64,000 bases of DNA from Thinopyrum elongatum (taxonomy: Eukaryota > Streptophyta > Magnoliopsida > Poales > Poaceae): NCBI GenBank assembly GCA_011799875.1, contig JAAAXO010000110.1, positions 1 through 64,000 of the forward strand, read 5' to 3'. The notes under the pieces were generated by a model. The model was not told the origin of the DNA. It saw only the letters and a program-made list of their open reading frames with translations, and did no database searches. Positions 44,159 through 57,150 of the stretch are shown piece by piece; positions within the stretch are counted from its first letter, which is position 1, and each line of letters opens with the position of its first letter. The position numbers and the translations under genes are program-made.

Positions 44159-46935
44159 GATCTGCTATAAATCAGTATATCATCAAAATAGACTACCACA
44201 AATCGTCCAATGAAAGCACGTAAAACTTCGTTCATTAATCTCATGAAAGTACTAGGTGCATTAGTTAACCCAAAAGGCATGACTAACCACTCATATAATC
44301 CAAACTTTGTTTTAAATGCTGTTTTCCATTCATCCCCCAATTTCATACGAATTTGATGGTATCCACTACGCAAATCAACTTTGGAGAATATTGTAGAGCC
44401 ACTCAATTCATCAAGCATATCATCTAGTCTAGGAATAGGATGACGATAACGAATAGTAATATTATTAATGCCTCTACAATCAACACACATACGCGATGTA
44501 CCATCCTTTTTCGGCACTAGAATAATAGGAACAGCACAAGGACTAAGGGATTCGCGTATATAACCTTTGTCGAGCAACTCCTGTACTTGACGCATAATCT
44601 CCTTCCTCTCCTCTGGATTGGTACGGTATGGCGCACGGTTTGGCAACGAAGCACCGGGAATTAAGTCAATCTGATGCTCAATCCCGCGAATAGGTGGTAA
44701 TCCCGGTGGCACGTCTTGTGGAAAGACGTCAGCGAACTCCTGCAAAATGTTAGTGACCGCAGGAGGCAAAGAGGAAGGCACGTCCTCGAATGAAAATAAC
44801 GCCTCTTTGCACACAAAAGCATAGCAAACAGAATTGCTGAAATCTAGATCATCAATATCAGATTTGGTGGCAAGTAAGCATGCACTTTTCAATTTAATTT
44901 CAGAAGCAACACTAGATGGTTTATTATTAGGCTTCATTTGTTGCTCAAATTCTTTTGCCACAATCTGATTTTCACTCTTATTTTTCTCCTGTTTTGCTTT
45001 ACTAGCTCTATTAATATCATCTTTCAAAATAGAATCAGGAGTCATAGGAAGCAAAGTAATAGGTTTATCCTTATGAACAAGAGTATACTGATTGTTTCTA
45101 CCATGGTGTACAGAATTTTTATCAAATTGCCATGGTCTACCAAGTAATAATGAACATGCTTGCATGGGTACCACATCACAATCAACATAATCAGCATATG
45201 TAGAGATACTAAAATGCACACGAACAGTACGTGTTACCTTAACCTTGCCGCTGTTGTTGAACCATTGGATATAGTAAGGATGTGGATGTGGTCTTGTGGT
45301 GAGAGATAGCTTCTCCACCATCTCCATGCTAGCCAAGTTGTTGCAGCTCCCTCCATCTATGATGACGCGAACAGAACGTTCCTTCACAACTCCCTTTGTA
45401 TGGAACAAATTATGCCTCTGATTTTGCTCAGCTTGTGTGACCTGCACACTCAAAACACGTTGAGCAACTAAACATTCATACCTGTCAGCGTCTTCAGGAG
45501 CCATGTATTGCGTCTCATGATCAAAATCATCTCCACCGTGTTCTTCACTTGTAATAAGAGCCAAAGTCTCCTCATCATAATCACTAGCGGACTCATACCC
45601 ACCATCCTCAGTAGCAATCATAACACGCGGAGATTGGCATTCTCTCGCATAATGACCTCTTCCCTTACAACGACGACAAATAATATCATGTGTGTGCCCT
45701 GTTGATGCCATAGATGAAGAAGAGCTCTGGGCAGGCCCAGAAGGTGTACTCTTGGCAGATGGTGGTGGCGGTGCCTGTTTTCTTGTATCTCGGTTGGAAT
45801 TGGCGGCTGAAGTCAGTGGTGCCGCAGTAGGACGTGTGGGAGTAGAGGAGGCACGCGGTGTCCATGATGAAGATCGACCTGCAGAAAAATTAGTTCGCGC
45901 CAATGCCTGTCGATCCTGCACTTCACGTTCAGCTTTACAAGCAAGATGGAATAAATGAGTGATATTATTATACTCCTTATACTCTAGAATGGTCTGAATC
46001 TCTCTATTTAATCCACCCATGAAACGTGCAAGCATAGCTTCATTCTCCTCAACAATACCACATCTAATCATGCCAGTTTGTAATTCCTGATAATATTCTT
46101 CTACAGAATTTTTTCCTTGTCTTAAGCGCTGCAATTTTTGAAGTAATTCACGTTGATAATATGGTGGAACCCAACGAGTACGCATAGCAGTTTTCAAAGC
46201 AGCCCACGTAGCTGGAATAGGATATAATCTACAATGTTCAGACCACCATACACATGCAAAACTAGTGAAAGCACAAACAGCAGCAGCAACACGTCGTTCC
46301 TCGGGATATTGTAAACATGTAAAACGTTGTTCAGTTTCTAACTCCCAAGTAAGATATATATCAGGAACATATCTTCCCTCGAATGGTGGAATATTCAATT
46401 TTAATTTCGGAAGATGGTCATGATCTCATACCTGAAGTGGTGGTGCAGGCCTACCATTGCGATTATTTGCATGTGGACGACCTGGTGCTGGTGGTTGCAC
46501 GTAGTTATGATTTTGATCAACCTCATCCTCATAATCGCCCGCGTAATCATCCTCCTCCTCGGCACCAGCAGCAGCAGGAGCAGGAGCCAAAGAAGCATCA
46601 ACAGTAGGTACAGCAGCACCAGAAGTTTGGCCATCCTCAAGAGGAACACGCTTCGCTCGTCCGAACTGATTTGGAAGGGGGCATTGTTGTTGTCGTTGCA
46701 GAGGTGCGACAGGTGCAGCCGGTGGTGGTTGGGGAAGACGCGTGAGCAATTCATTAAACTTGTTATCCAGCTTTGTCTCGAACGACTTCTCCATGCCATC
46801 TATCTTCTCCATGGCCTCTTCAAATCTGTTTAGCACATCTCCCACCTGGCCACTCATCATTTGCTGAATTTTATCATGCAACTCCTTGTTCGTCATGTTC
46901 TCCCAGTCAATCTCGTCGGCTTGTGATCCTGCCAT
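43852..46935 (-). pseudogene. gag-pol: CRW gag-protease-RT, one stop, RT fused in frame to LTR tail
   Basis: The ATG at 46935 starts [17 protein letters not shown] to TGA at 46426-46428 ends the frame after PPLQV, ahead of the capsid core. The frame then stays open from [14 protein letters not shown] through capsid, CCHC knuckle (about 45,645-45,690), protease (IDGGSCNN) and RT up to [11 protein letters not shown] just past the catalytic aspartates. There an LTR begins at 44158 and the frame continues through DINTIV to the pol stop near 43,852. RT thumb, RNase H and integrase are lost. ITHLFHLACK replaces [10 protein letters not shown], a copy-specific change. The gag start pairs with 32,428 in the inverted duplication, but identity fades within gag. 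Confidence 0.84.
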
Positions 46936-48024
46936 GGTTAGCAGCAATAGAAACACACAAGAATATGATCCTACAGACTACTAGAAAGTGGTGGTGGTGT
47001 GGTGTGGTGTCACAAATCCGTCAAGCAAATCTCAAATTCTTACCAGTTCTTACCCAGCAGCAGGTGGTGATCGGCAACCTTTGTAGTCAAAACTCTCAGA
47101 GCTTGGACAGAGCGATTGCCAGGTGGTGTCAAACGCACGATGTAGATGTATGTGGAGCTGGGAAGGCTTATGATATGGTAGCAAAAAGGGTCAGCAATAA
47201 TCAATTCAGAGATGCAATGTTGAATAAACTCTCAACGACGGTACTGTGCTGGTCCTAGGCTAGACCGTGCTAGAGACGCGAGCCTAGAACACTAACAAAA
47301 ATCACGGCGCTGCACGTAAACAAGGGAGGAGCACACTCTGAAATTTTATTTTATTTTTTGCACTTTTTTTTCCTCTTTTTTTTTTTGCTCCGCAACAATT
47401 TTTTTTTCGAAAAAGTCTACAAATGGTCTAAAAACTGCCTAGCCAGAATTTTCCAGACTTAGTTTTTTTTTTAAACTGGAACTATTTTTCTTCTGCGGGT
47501 AGCACGAAAATTGGGGAATCCGACTTGTTCACGACTCGTAGTATCGCGTGATCTGGAACTCTAAAATAAAGGAATAAATACTGGACTCGGACTAGGACTG
47601 GTGGCAGAGATGAATATGGTGGAACTCGGACTGGTGATGGTATATGACGGTAGTATATGTGGGCTCGGATTGGTGGTGGTATATGGACTCGGATCGGTGG
47701 TGGTATCTGGACTCGGATCGGTGGTGGTATATGGTAGGGGCGATGATGATGGTGCGGCGGCGGCGTGACAACTTGTGAACAGAACTCGAAACTCTAAAGA
47801 ACTAGACGCTAAGACCAGCAACTTGACACGACGATGCAACCGCAAATTCAACAAAGCAAAAACACTAAAAAGATTATGCAAAGGCTCAGATTGGTTCGGA
47901 TATGATGAACTAACCCTAAATTTTTTTTTGGCTTTTTCCTGGACTGTAGGTATGAAGAACAGACTCGATCTAAACTACGAAAAACTGTAAATCTCACCGA
48001 GCAACCTGGGAATCTGATACCACT
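46936..48024 (-). other. CRW 5' leader
   Basis: Mirror of 31,339-32,427 with the same short minisatellite block (about 47,660-47,735) and the same rare TTTTATTTTATTTTTTG stretch near 47,343. No gene supported. Confidence 0.78.
48014..48022 (-). other. Primer binding site (initiator tRNA-Met)
   Basis: TGGTATCAG on minus, two bases after the LTR end at 48025. Confidence 0.75.
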
Positions 48025-48936
48025 TGATAGAGGCGAGGGTGTCCCGATCTTTCGATGAGATGGTAACTATCGATTTGGTGGAGCCGACTTTGACGATCCG
48101 ACTACAAACGTGCACGATGTTGCGCCTTAGCAATCGCTAAACCAATCTCCTGAGGTTACTGACGATGCTGGAAGCACGATCAGCCTGACCATGAAGGTCT
48201 ATTCCTGCACGCAATCGAAGAACAAGCAAGAATATGATAATGCAATCTGAATATTGCGAATATAGATGAAGTATTGATAATGGTGGGGATCCGAAAGCGG
48301 TCTTGGTCTGGTCGTTGGACACAAACGAAGTACACGAAGTTGCAATGGCTAACTTTTAATTAAACAAATCCCAAAGTCTAAACGGTGCCCTAAGGGCTGT
48401 ATATATGGAGGAAGAGGGGGGGATTTCGTGGCCCTTGAAGGAGGGGTCCGAAACCAACCCTATCTCTTGTTTCCCCACACATACGGACTCTAAAAATAGC
48501 CTATACTCAAGTATTTCGAAATTACATGGGCCTGGCCCAATAATAAGGTGACGCAGCACCTATAATAGCCTCTGGACGAAATTTATGAAGTGGCATCTTG
48601 TATATTTCGTCCAAGGCTTCCTGCACTCCTTATGGTGGCTTCAAAGTCCTGAAATCATCACTTGTAACTCCGTTCTTGTTTCCCTTGCGCATGCCATCAT
48701 CTCCATGCTTGAACTTGCTCCAAGGTTCCTCTTTCTTGTCCAAGCTAGGCCCTTCATTTGTAAGCAAAACAAATGTATCCAATTTAGGCAGCATCATATT
48801 CTCATGAACTTTGGAATCATTACCAAGAAACGAAAGTACCTGATAATTTAATTGGCGTGCGCGAGCTCTAGTAATTGGTCCAGTATGTATAGAAGCAGGG
48901 GCTGTGGGTGTAACAATGGTATTGATGTCCTCATCA
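48025..48936 (-). repeat. Hybrid LTR: CRW U3 + Quinta R-U5 (912 bp)
   Basis: Inverted copy of 30427-31338, with the same CRW-to-Quinta switch after the TATA box. Confidence 0.87.
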
Positions 48937-49826
48937 AAAGTAGTGGGTAGCTGATCAGATGGTGCATTTAAATTGACAAGGCATTCCTCATTCTCATGTA
49001 GAGGTGGAAGATCAGTACCTTTGTCATTACCTCTTATGATCAACTCAGCTGATGTAGCCACTCTCGGGGGTGATGTGTCACATGGTGGAGGTGATGTAGT
49101 CCTCACAACAATGGATGTGGTTGTCAAAGTACAACTAGTAGTTGAAGGAACAACCGTATCAACTCTTGGAATATGCACCGTGCGCTTGTTCTCCTTGTGG
49201 CCAACACGTCGTTTTATTTCCTGTTCAGCTTTGCAAGCAAGACGAAACAAATGGTCCATAGGATAACACTCTTCATGAATTAGAATCTCTTGAATATCAC
49301 GGTTTAATCCTCCCCAAAATCTATCCATAAAATCTTCTTCACTTTCTTCTAAAAATGAGTGCAACAATGTAGTTTGTAAATCATCATAATATTTTGTTAC
49401 CGTGTCAGTGCCTTGTTTTAAATGTTGTAATTTTTTAATCATGCCACGAGTATAATAAACATCAAGGAATCTATCTCTCATGACAAGTTTTAAATCATCC
49501 CAAGTAGTAGGTATAAGATCAGGGTTTAACCGACAATATTCACTCCACCAAACTAAAGCAAAGCTACTAAAAGTACTAACCGCAGCTTGAAATTTTCCAC
49601 GCTCATCAAAATTATGGGAAGCAAATATAGCATTTATTTCGTACTCCCATTCAATATATAAATCAGGCCTAAAACGACCAGTAAATGGTGGCATGGAAAC
49701 ATTAACCTGATTATGTGCATTCTGATGTAATTGCTCCTCTTGTGGCGGTTGTTGCATTTTCTTAGGTGATGGCAAATCTCCCACGATCGATGAAGCCCAA
49801 GAACTAACAACTCCGGAACCTGCCAT
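48630..49826 (-). pseudogene. gag: Quinta Gag N-terminus fused in frame to CRW LTR-encoded pol tail (mirror copy)
   Basis: Inverted copy of the fusion at 29,537-30,733. The ATG at 49826 starts MAGSGVVSSWASS; the capsid core is complete, and at 48936 the frame passes into the CRW U3 and ends at the pol stop near 48,630. Its protein sequence is the same as that of the left-arm copy. The preservation reflects the recent duplication, not necessarily selection. There is no zinc knuckle or enzyme domain. A short Quinta leader (49,827-49,922) lies upstream. Confidence 0.75.
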
Positions 49827-49922
49827 GATTAGTAGAAACAAAAAAAATCGAGAATAATGTTCCTATGAACTACTAGGATGTGGTGGTAAAGCGCTCACAG
49901 TAAAGCAAATATCTATTACTTT

Positions 49923-50798
49923 GCTAGCTGGAATGCATAGCTTGTTAGCACGAAACACAAATCCATCGTTAACGACGAACTTGTTCCATGTTCTCCCTTC
50001 CTTACAATTCTGCAATACATCTTTAAATTCAGCATCATGCACATATTGATCTTTGATGGTCTCCAAACCAAATTTTTTAAAGTCAAGTTGTGAAAGCATA
50101 GTATAACGACGAGACAATGCATCAGCAATAACATTTTCTTTACCCTTCTTGTGTTTAATGACATAAGGGAAAGTCTCAATAAATTCAACCCATTTAGCAT
50201 GTCTACGGTTCAGTTTTGCTTGACTTTTAATGTGTTTCAAAGATTCATGATCAGAATGTATAACAAATTCTTTGGGCCATAAATAATGTTGCCATGTTTC
50301 TAAGGTCCGAACAAGAGCATATAATTCTTTATCATAAGTAGAATAGTTCAGACTAGGCCCACTCAATTTTTCAGAAAAGTATGCAACAGGTTTGCCATCT
50401 TGTAATAAAACACCTCCTAATCCAATTTCACTAGCATCACATTCAAGCTCAAAAGTCTTATTAAAATCAGGAAGTTGGAGTAAAGGAGCATGTGTCAACT
50501 TATCTTTCAATACCGTGAAGGCTTCTTCCTGTGAGGTACCCCAAACAAAAGGCACATCCTTCTTTGTAAGCTCATTGAGAGGTGCAGCAATGGTGCTGAA
50601 ATCTCTCACAAAACGCCTATAGAAACCAGCGAGGCCAAGGAAACTCCTCACTTGTGTGACCGTTTTGGGCTGCGGCCAACTCTCAATAGCTTCAATCTTG
50701 GCTTTATCAACTTCAATTCCCTGTGGAGTAACAACATAGCCAAGAAAAGATACTCGGTCGGTGCAAAAGGTGCACTTCCCAAGGTTACCAAACAAACG
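49923..50798 (-). pseudogene. pol: CRW pol fragment: RT thumb and RNase H (mirror copy)
   Basis: Inverted copy of 28,565-29,440. It enters at [14 protein letters not shown] after the LTR end at 50799, carries RNase H with the same G to E change ([11 protein letters not shown]), and ends at LCIPAS against the Quinta leader through the same short filler. It has no RT active site or integrase, and is not functional. Confidence 0.82.
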
Positions 50799-51720
50799 TG
50801 ATAGAGGCGAGGGTGTCCCGATCTTTCGATGAGATGATAGCTATCGTTTTTGGTGGAGTAGACTTTGACGATCCGACTACGAACGTGCGAGGACGTCGCG
50901 CCTTAGCAATCGCTATACCAACTCCGAGAGGTTATTGACCACGCCGGAGCACAATCAACCTGACCACGAGGGTCTATCTCCTGCAAGCAAACGAAGAACA
51001 AGCAAGAAACTAAGATTTGCAATCTGGATATTGCGAATATAAGATGAAAGCTTTATTGATCAAGGTGGGGTTCTGTGACGTCTTGGTCTGGTCGTTGAAC
51101 ACAAACGAAGTACGCGAAGTTGCAGCTATGGCGAACTTTTAATCTAACCAAAACCCAAAGTCTAAACGGTGCCCTAAGGGCTGTATATATGGAGGAAGAG
51201 GAGGGGATTTCGTGGCCCTTGAAGGAGGGGTCCGAAACCAACCCTATCTCTTGTTTCCCCACACATACGGACTCTAAAAACAGCCTATACTCAAGTATTT
51301 CGAAATTACATGGGCCTGGCCCAATAATAAGGTGACGCAGCACCTATAATAGCCTCTGGACGAAATTTATGAAGTGACATCTTGTATATTTCGTCCAAGG
51401 CTTCCTGCACTCATTATGGTGGCTTCAAAGTCCTGAAATCATCACTTGTAACTCCGTTCTTGTTCCCCTTGTGCATGCCATCATCTCCATGCTTGAACTT
51501 GCTCCAAGGTTCCTCTTTCTTGTCCAAGCTAGTCCCTTCATTTGTAAGCAAAACAAATGTATCCAATTTAGGCAGCATCATATTCTCATGAACTTTAGAA
51601 TCATTACCAAGAAACGAAAGTACCTGATATTTTAATTGACGTGCGCGAGATCTAGTAATTGGTCCAGTATGTATAGAAGCAGGGGCTGTGGGTGTAACAA
51701 TGGTATTGATGTCCTCATCA
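50799..51720 (-). repeat. CRW 3' LTR (922 bp)
   Basis: Inverted copy of 27643-28564, preceded on minus by the purine tract 51721-51733. It shares rare markers with its mirror (TTTTGGTTAG in R, GGTATAGCG in U5) but carries its own changes in the pol-tail part (PITRSRA, NEGTSLD). Confidence 0.88.
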
Positions 51721-54700
51721 TCCTCCCCTTCTTGAAATGAAGTCGTCCTCGACAGAAGCTCATCTTCCTCACCCAAATAAGGCTTCAGATCTGCAATGTT
51801 AAAAGTGGGACTAACCCCAAAATCTGCAGGCAGCTCAAGTTTATATGCATTATCATTTATTTTCTCTAACACCTTAAAAGGACCATCAGCACGTGGCATT
51901 AGCTTTGATTTGCGCAAATCAGGAAATCTATCCTTACGCAAATGTAACCAAACAAGATCTCCAGGTGCAAACACAACATGTTTTCTACCCTTATCTCCAG
52001 CAAGTTTATATTTAGCATTCATACGCTCAATGTTCTCCTTAGTTAACTCATGCATTTTTAAGATCAATTCAGCACGTTGTTTAGAATCAAAATTAACCTT
52101 CTCCGAAGATGGAAGAGGCAACAAATCAATTGGTGCACGAGGAAGGAAACCATACACAATTTCAAAAGGACACATCTTAGTAGTAGAATGCAATGAACGA
52201 TTATAAGCAAATTCAATATGAGGCAAGCATTCTTCCCACATTTTCTTGTTATTCTTCAAAACAGCCCTAAGCATAGTAGACAATGTTCTATTGACTACTT
52301 CAGTTTGTCCATCAGTTTGGGGGTGACATGTAGTACTAAAAAGCAGTTTAGTCCCCAACTTAGCCCATAAACATCTCCAAAAGTGGCTAAGAAATTTAGT
52401 ATCACGATCTGAAACAATAGTATTTGGCACACCATGCAAGCGTATAATTTCACGAAAGAACAAATCAGCAACATTAACAGCATCATCGCTTTTATGACAT
52501 GGTATAAAGTGTGCCATTTTCGAGAACCTATCCATGACAACAAATATGCTATCCCTCCCCTTCTTTGTTCGAGGTAAACCTAAAACAAAGTCCATAGATA
52601 TATCCTCCCAAGGAACACTAGGTACAGGCAAAGGCATATATAAACCATGAGGATTGAGTCGTGACTTAGCTTTTTGACATGTAGTGCAACGAGCAACAAA
52701 AACGCTCAACATCCCGTCTCATCTTTGGCCAAAAGAAATGTGTAGCAAGTATATCCTCCGTCTTCTTCACGCCAAAGTGTCCCATTAATCCTCCTCCATG
52801 CGCCTCCTGCAACAACAAAAGACGAACAGAGCTAGCTGGAATGCATAGCTTGTTAGCACGAAACACAAATCCATCGTTAACGACGAACTTGTTCCATGTT
52901 CTCCCTTCCTTACAATTCTGCAATACATCTTTAAATTCAGCATCATGCACATATTGATCTTTGATGGTCTCCAAACCAAATATTTTAAAGTCAAGTTGTG
53001 AAAGCATAGTCTAACGACGAGACAATGCATCAGCAATAACATTTTCTTTACCCTTCTTGTGTTTAATGGCATAAGGGAAAGTCTCAATAAATTCAACCCA
53101 TTTAGCATGTCTACGGTTCAGTTTTGCTTGACTTTTAATGTGTTTCAAAGATTCATGACCAGAATGTATAACAAATTCTTTGGGCCATAAATAATGTTGC
53201 CATGTTTCTAAGGTCCGAACAAGAGCATATAATTCTTTATCATAAGTAGAATAGTTCAGACTAGGCCCACTCAATTTTTCAGAAAATTATGCAACAGGTT
53301 TGCCATCTTGTAATAAAACACCTCCTAATCCAATTCCACTAGCATCACATTCAAGCTCAAAAGTCTTATTAAAATCAGGAAGTTGGAGTAAAGGAGCATG
53401 TGTCAACTTATCTTTCAATACCGTGAAGGCTTCTTCCTGTGAGGTACCCCAAACAAAAGGCACATCCTTCTTTGTAAGCTCATTGAGAGGTGCAGCAATG
53501 GTGCTGAAATCTCTCACAAAACGCCTATAGAAACCAGCGAGTCCAAGAAAAATCCTCACTTGAGTGACCGTTTTGGGCTGTGGCCAACTCTCAATAGCTT
53601 CAATCTTGGCTTTATCAACTTCAATTCCCTGTGGAGTAACAACATAGCCAAGAAAAGATACTCGGTCGGTGCAAAAGGTGCACTTCCCAAGGTTACCAAA
53701 CAAACGTGCATCACGTAAAGCAATAAAAACAGCACGTAAATGTTCCAAATGTTCCTCCAAAGATCTGCTATAAATCAGTATATCATCAAAATAGACTACC
53801 ACAAATCGTCCAATGAAAGCACGTAAAACTTCGTTCATTAATCTCATGAAAGTACTAGGTGCATTAGTTAACCCAAAAGGCATGACTAACCACTCATATA
53901 AACCAAACTTAGTTTTAAATGCTGTTTTCCATTCATCCCCCAATTTCATACGAATTTGATGGTATCCACTACGCAAATCAACTTTGGAGAATATTGTAGA
54001 GCCACTCAATTCATCAAGCATATCATCTAGCCTAGGAATAGGATGACGATAACGAATAGTAATATTATTAATGCCTCTACAATCAACACACATACGCGAT
54101 GTACCATCCTTTTTCGGCACTAGAATAATAGGAACAGCACAAGGACTAAGGGATTCGCGTATATAACCTTTGTCGAGCAACTCCTGTACTTGACGCATAA
54201 TCTCCTTCGTCTCCTCTGGATTGGTACGGTATGGCGCACGGTTTGGCAACGAAGCACCGGGAATTAAGTCAATCTGATGCTCAATCCCGCTAATAGGTGG
54301 TAATCCCGGTGGCACGTCTTGTGGAAAGACGTCAGCGAACTCCTGCAAAATGTTAGTGACCGCAGGAGGCAAAGAGGAAGGCACGTCCTCGAATGAAAAT
54401 AATGCCTCTTTGCACACAAAAGCATAGCAAACAGAATTGCTGAAATCTAGATCATCAATATCAGATTTGGTGGCAAGTAAGCATGCACTTTTCAATTTAA
54501 TTTCAGAAGCAACACTAGATGGTTTATTATTAGGCTTCATTTGTTGCTCAAATTCTTTTGCCACAATCTGATTTTCACTCTTATTTTTCTCCTGTTTTGC
54601 TTTACTAGCTCTATTAATATCATCTTTCAAAATAGAATCAGGAGTCATAGGAAGCAAAGTAATATGTTTATCCTTATGAACAAGAGTATACTGATTGTTT

Positions 54701-56228
54701 CTACCATGGTGTACAGAATTTTTATCAAATTGCCATGGCCTACCAAGTAATAATGAACATGCTTGCATGGGTACCACATCACAATCAACATAATCAGCAT
54801 ATGTAGAGATACTAAAATGCACACGAACAGTACGTGTTACCTTAACCTTGCCGCTGTTGTTGAACCATTGGATATAGTAAGGATGTGGATGTGGTCTTGT
54901 GGTGAGAGATAGCTTCTCCACCATCTCCATGCTAGCCAAGTTGTTGCAGCTCCCTCCATCTATGATGACGCGAACAGAACGTTCCTTCACAACTCCCTTT
55001 GTATGGAACAAATTCTGCCTCTGATTTTGCTCAGCTTGTGTGACCTGCACACTCAAAACACGTTGAGCAACTAAACATTCATACCTGTCAGCGTCTTCAG
55101 GAGCCATGTATTGCGTCTCATGATCAGAATCATCTCCACCGTGTTCTTCACTTGTAATAAGAGCCAAAGTCTCCTCATCATAGTCACTAGCGGACTCATA
55201 CCCACCATCCTCAGTAGCAATCATAACACGCGGAGATTGGCATTCTCTCGCATAATGACCTCTTCCCTTACAACGACGACAAATAATATCATGTGTGTGC
55301 CCTGTTGATGCCATAGATGAAGAAGAGCTCTGGGCAGCCCCAAAAGGTGTACTCTTGGCAGATGGTGGTGGTGGTGCCTGTTTTCTTGTATCTCGGTTGG
55401 AATTGGCGGCTGAAGTCAGTGGTGCCGCAGTAGGACGTGTGGGAGTAGAGGAGGCACGCGGTGTCCATGATGAAGATCGACCTGCAGAAAAATTAGTTCG
55501 CGCCAATGCCTGTCGATCCTGCACTTCACGTTCAGCTTTACAAGCAAGATGGAATAAACGAGTGTTATTATTATACTCCTTATACTCTAGAATGGTCTGA
55601 ATCTCTCTATTTAATCCACCCATGAAACGTGCAAGCATAGCTTCATTCTCCTCAACAATACCACATCTAATCATGCCAGTTTGTAATTCCTGATAATATT
55701 CTTCTACAGAATTTTTTCCTTGTCTTAAGCGCTGCAATTTTTGAAGTAATTCACGTTGATAATATGGTGGAACCCAACGAGTACGCATAGCAGTTTTCAA
55801 AGCAGCCCACGTAGCTGGAATAGGATATAATCTACAATGTTCAGACCACCATACACATGCAAAACTAGTGAAAGCACAAACAGCAGCAGCAACACATCGT
55901 TCCTCGGGATATTGTAAACATGTAAAACGTTGTTCAGTTTCTAACTCCCAAGTAAGATATATATCAGGAACATATCTACCCTCGAATGGTGGAATATTCA
56001 ATTTTAATTTAGGAAGATGGTCATGATCTCGTACCTGAAGTGGTGGTGCAGACCTACCATTGCGATTATTTGCATGTGGACGACCTGGTGCTGGTGGTTG
56101 CACGTAGTTATGATTTTGATCAACCTCATCCTCATAATCGCCCGCGTAATCATCCTCCTCCTCGGCACCAGCAGCAGCAGGAGCAGGAGCCAAAGAAGCA
56201 TCAACAGTAGGTACAGCAGCACCAGAAG
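51414..56228 (-). pseudogene. gag-pol: CRW gag-protease-RT-RNase H-integrase, 5'-truncated, three lesions
   Basis: On minus it begins within the Gag linker (CTTCTGGTGC, before [16 protein letters not shown]) directly after an LTR end at 56229. Capsid core, CCHC knuckle (about 55,245-55,290), protease (IDGGSCNN), RT (YFDD), RNase H, integrase zinc domain, catalytic core and C-terminal module follow in order into the LTR-encoded tail ending near 51,414. It carries the same lesions as the left-arm copy: TAA at ~53,287, TAG at ~53,011 and an extra T near 52,700. They therefore predate the duplication. Unlike the left-arm copy it has KERSVRV and RQNLFH before the protease, and also FDSKQ and DELLSRTT in the integrase end. 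Longest gag-pol remnant present, but dead. Confidence 0.87.
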
Positions 56229-57150
56229 TGATAAAGGCGAGGGTGTCCCGATCTTTCGATGAGATGATAGCTATCGTTTTTGGTGGAGTAGACTTTGACG
56301 ACCCGACTACGAACGTGCGAGGACGTCGCGCCTTAGCAATCGCTAAACCAACTCCGAGAGGTTATTGACCACGCCGGAGCACAATCAACCTGACCACGAG
56401 GGTCTATCTCCTGCAAGCAAACGAAGAACAAGCAAGAAACTAAGATTTGCAATCTGGATATTGTGAATATAAGATGAAAGCTTTATTGATCAAGGTGGGG
56501 TTCTATGACGTCTTGGTCTGGTCGTTGAACACAAACGAAGTACGCGAAGTTGCAGCTATGGCGAACTCTTAATCTAAACAAAACCCAAAGTCTAAACGGT
56601 GCCCTAAGGGCTGTATATATGGAGGAAGAGGAGGGGATTTCGTGGCCCTTGAAGGAGGGGTCCGAAACCAACCCTATCTCTTGTTTCCCCACACATACGG
56701 ACTCTAAAAACAGCCTATACTCAAGTATTTCAAAATTACATGGGCCTGGCCCAATAATAAGGTGACGCAGCACCTATAATAGCCTCTGGACGAAATTTAT
56801 GAAGTGACATCTTGTATATTTCGTCCAAGGCTTCCTGCACTCATTATGGTGGCTTCAAAGTCCTGAAATCATCACTTGTAACTCCGTTCTTGTTCCCCTT
56901 GTGCATGCCATCATCTGCATGCTTGAACTTGCTCCAAGGTTCCTCTTTCTTGTCCAAGCTAGGCCCTTCATTTGTAAGCAAAACAAATGTATCCAATTTA
57001 GGCAGCATCATATTCTCATGAACTTTAGAATCATTACCAAGAAACGAAAGTACCTGATATTTTAATTGGCGTGCGCGAGCTCTAGTAATTGGTCCAGTAT
57101 GTATAGAAGCAGGGGCTGTGGGTGTAACAATGGTATTGATGTCCTCATCA
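56229..57150 (-). repeat. CRW 3' LTR (922 bp), terminal inverted end mutated
   Basis: Starts on minus at 57150 after the purine tract 57151-57163. It ends TTTATCA instead of TCTATCA (TGATAAAGG on plus). It abuts Gag linker sequence of the next unit. It has no equivalent in the left arm, being part of the missing 3.6 kb. Confidence 0.87.
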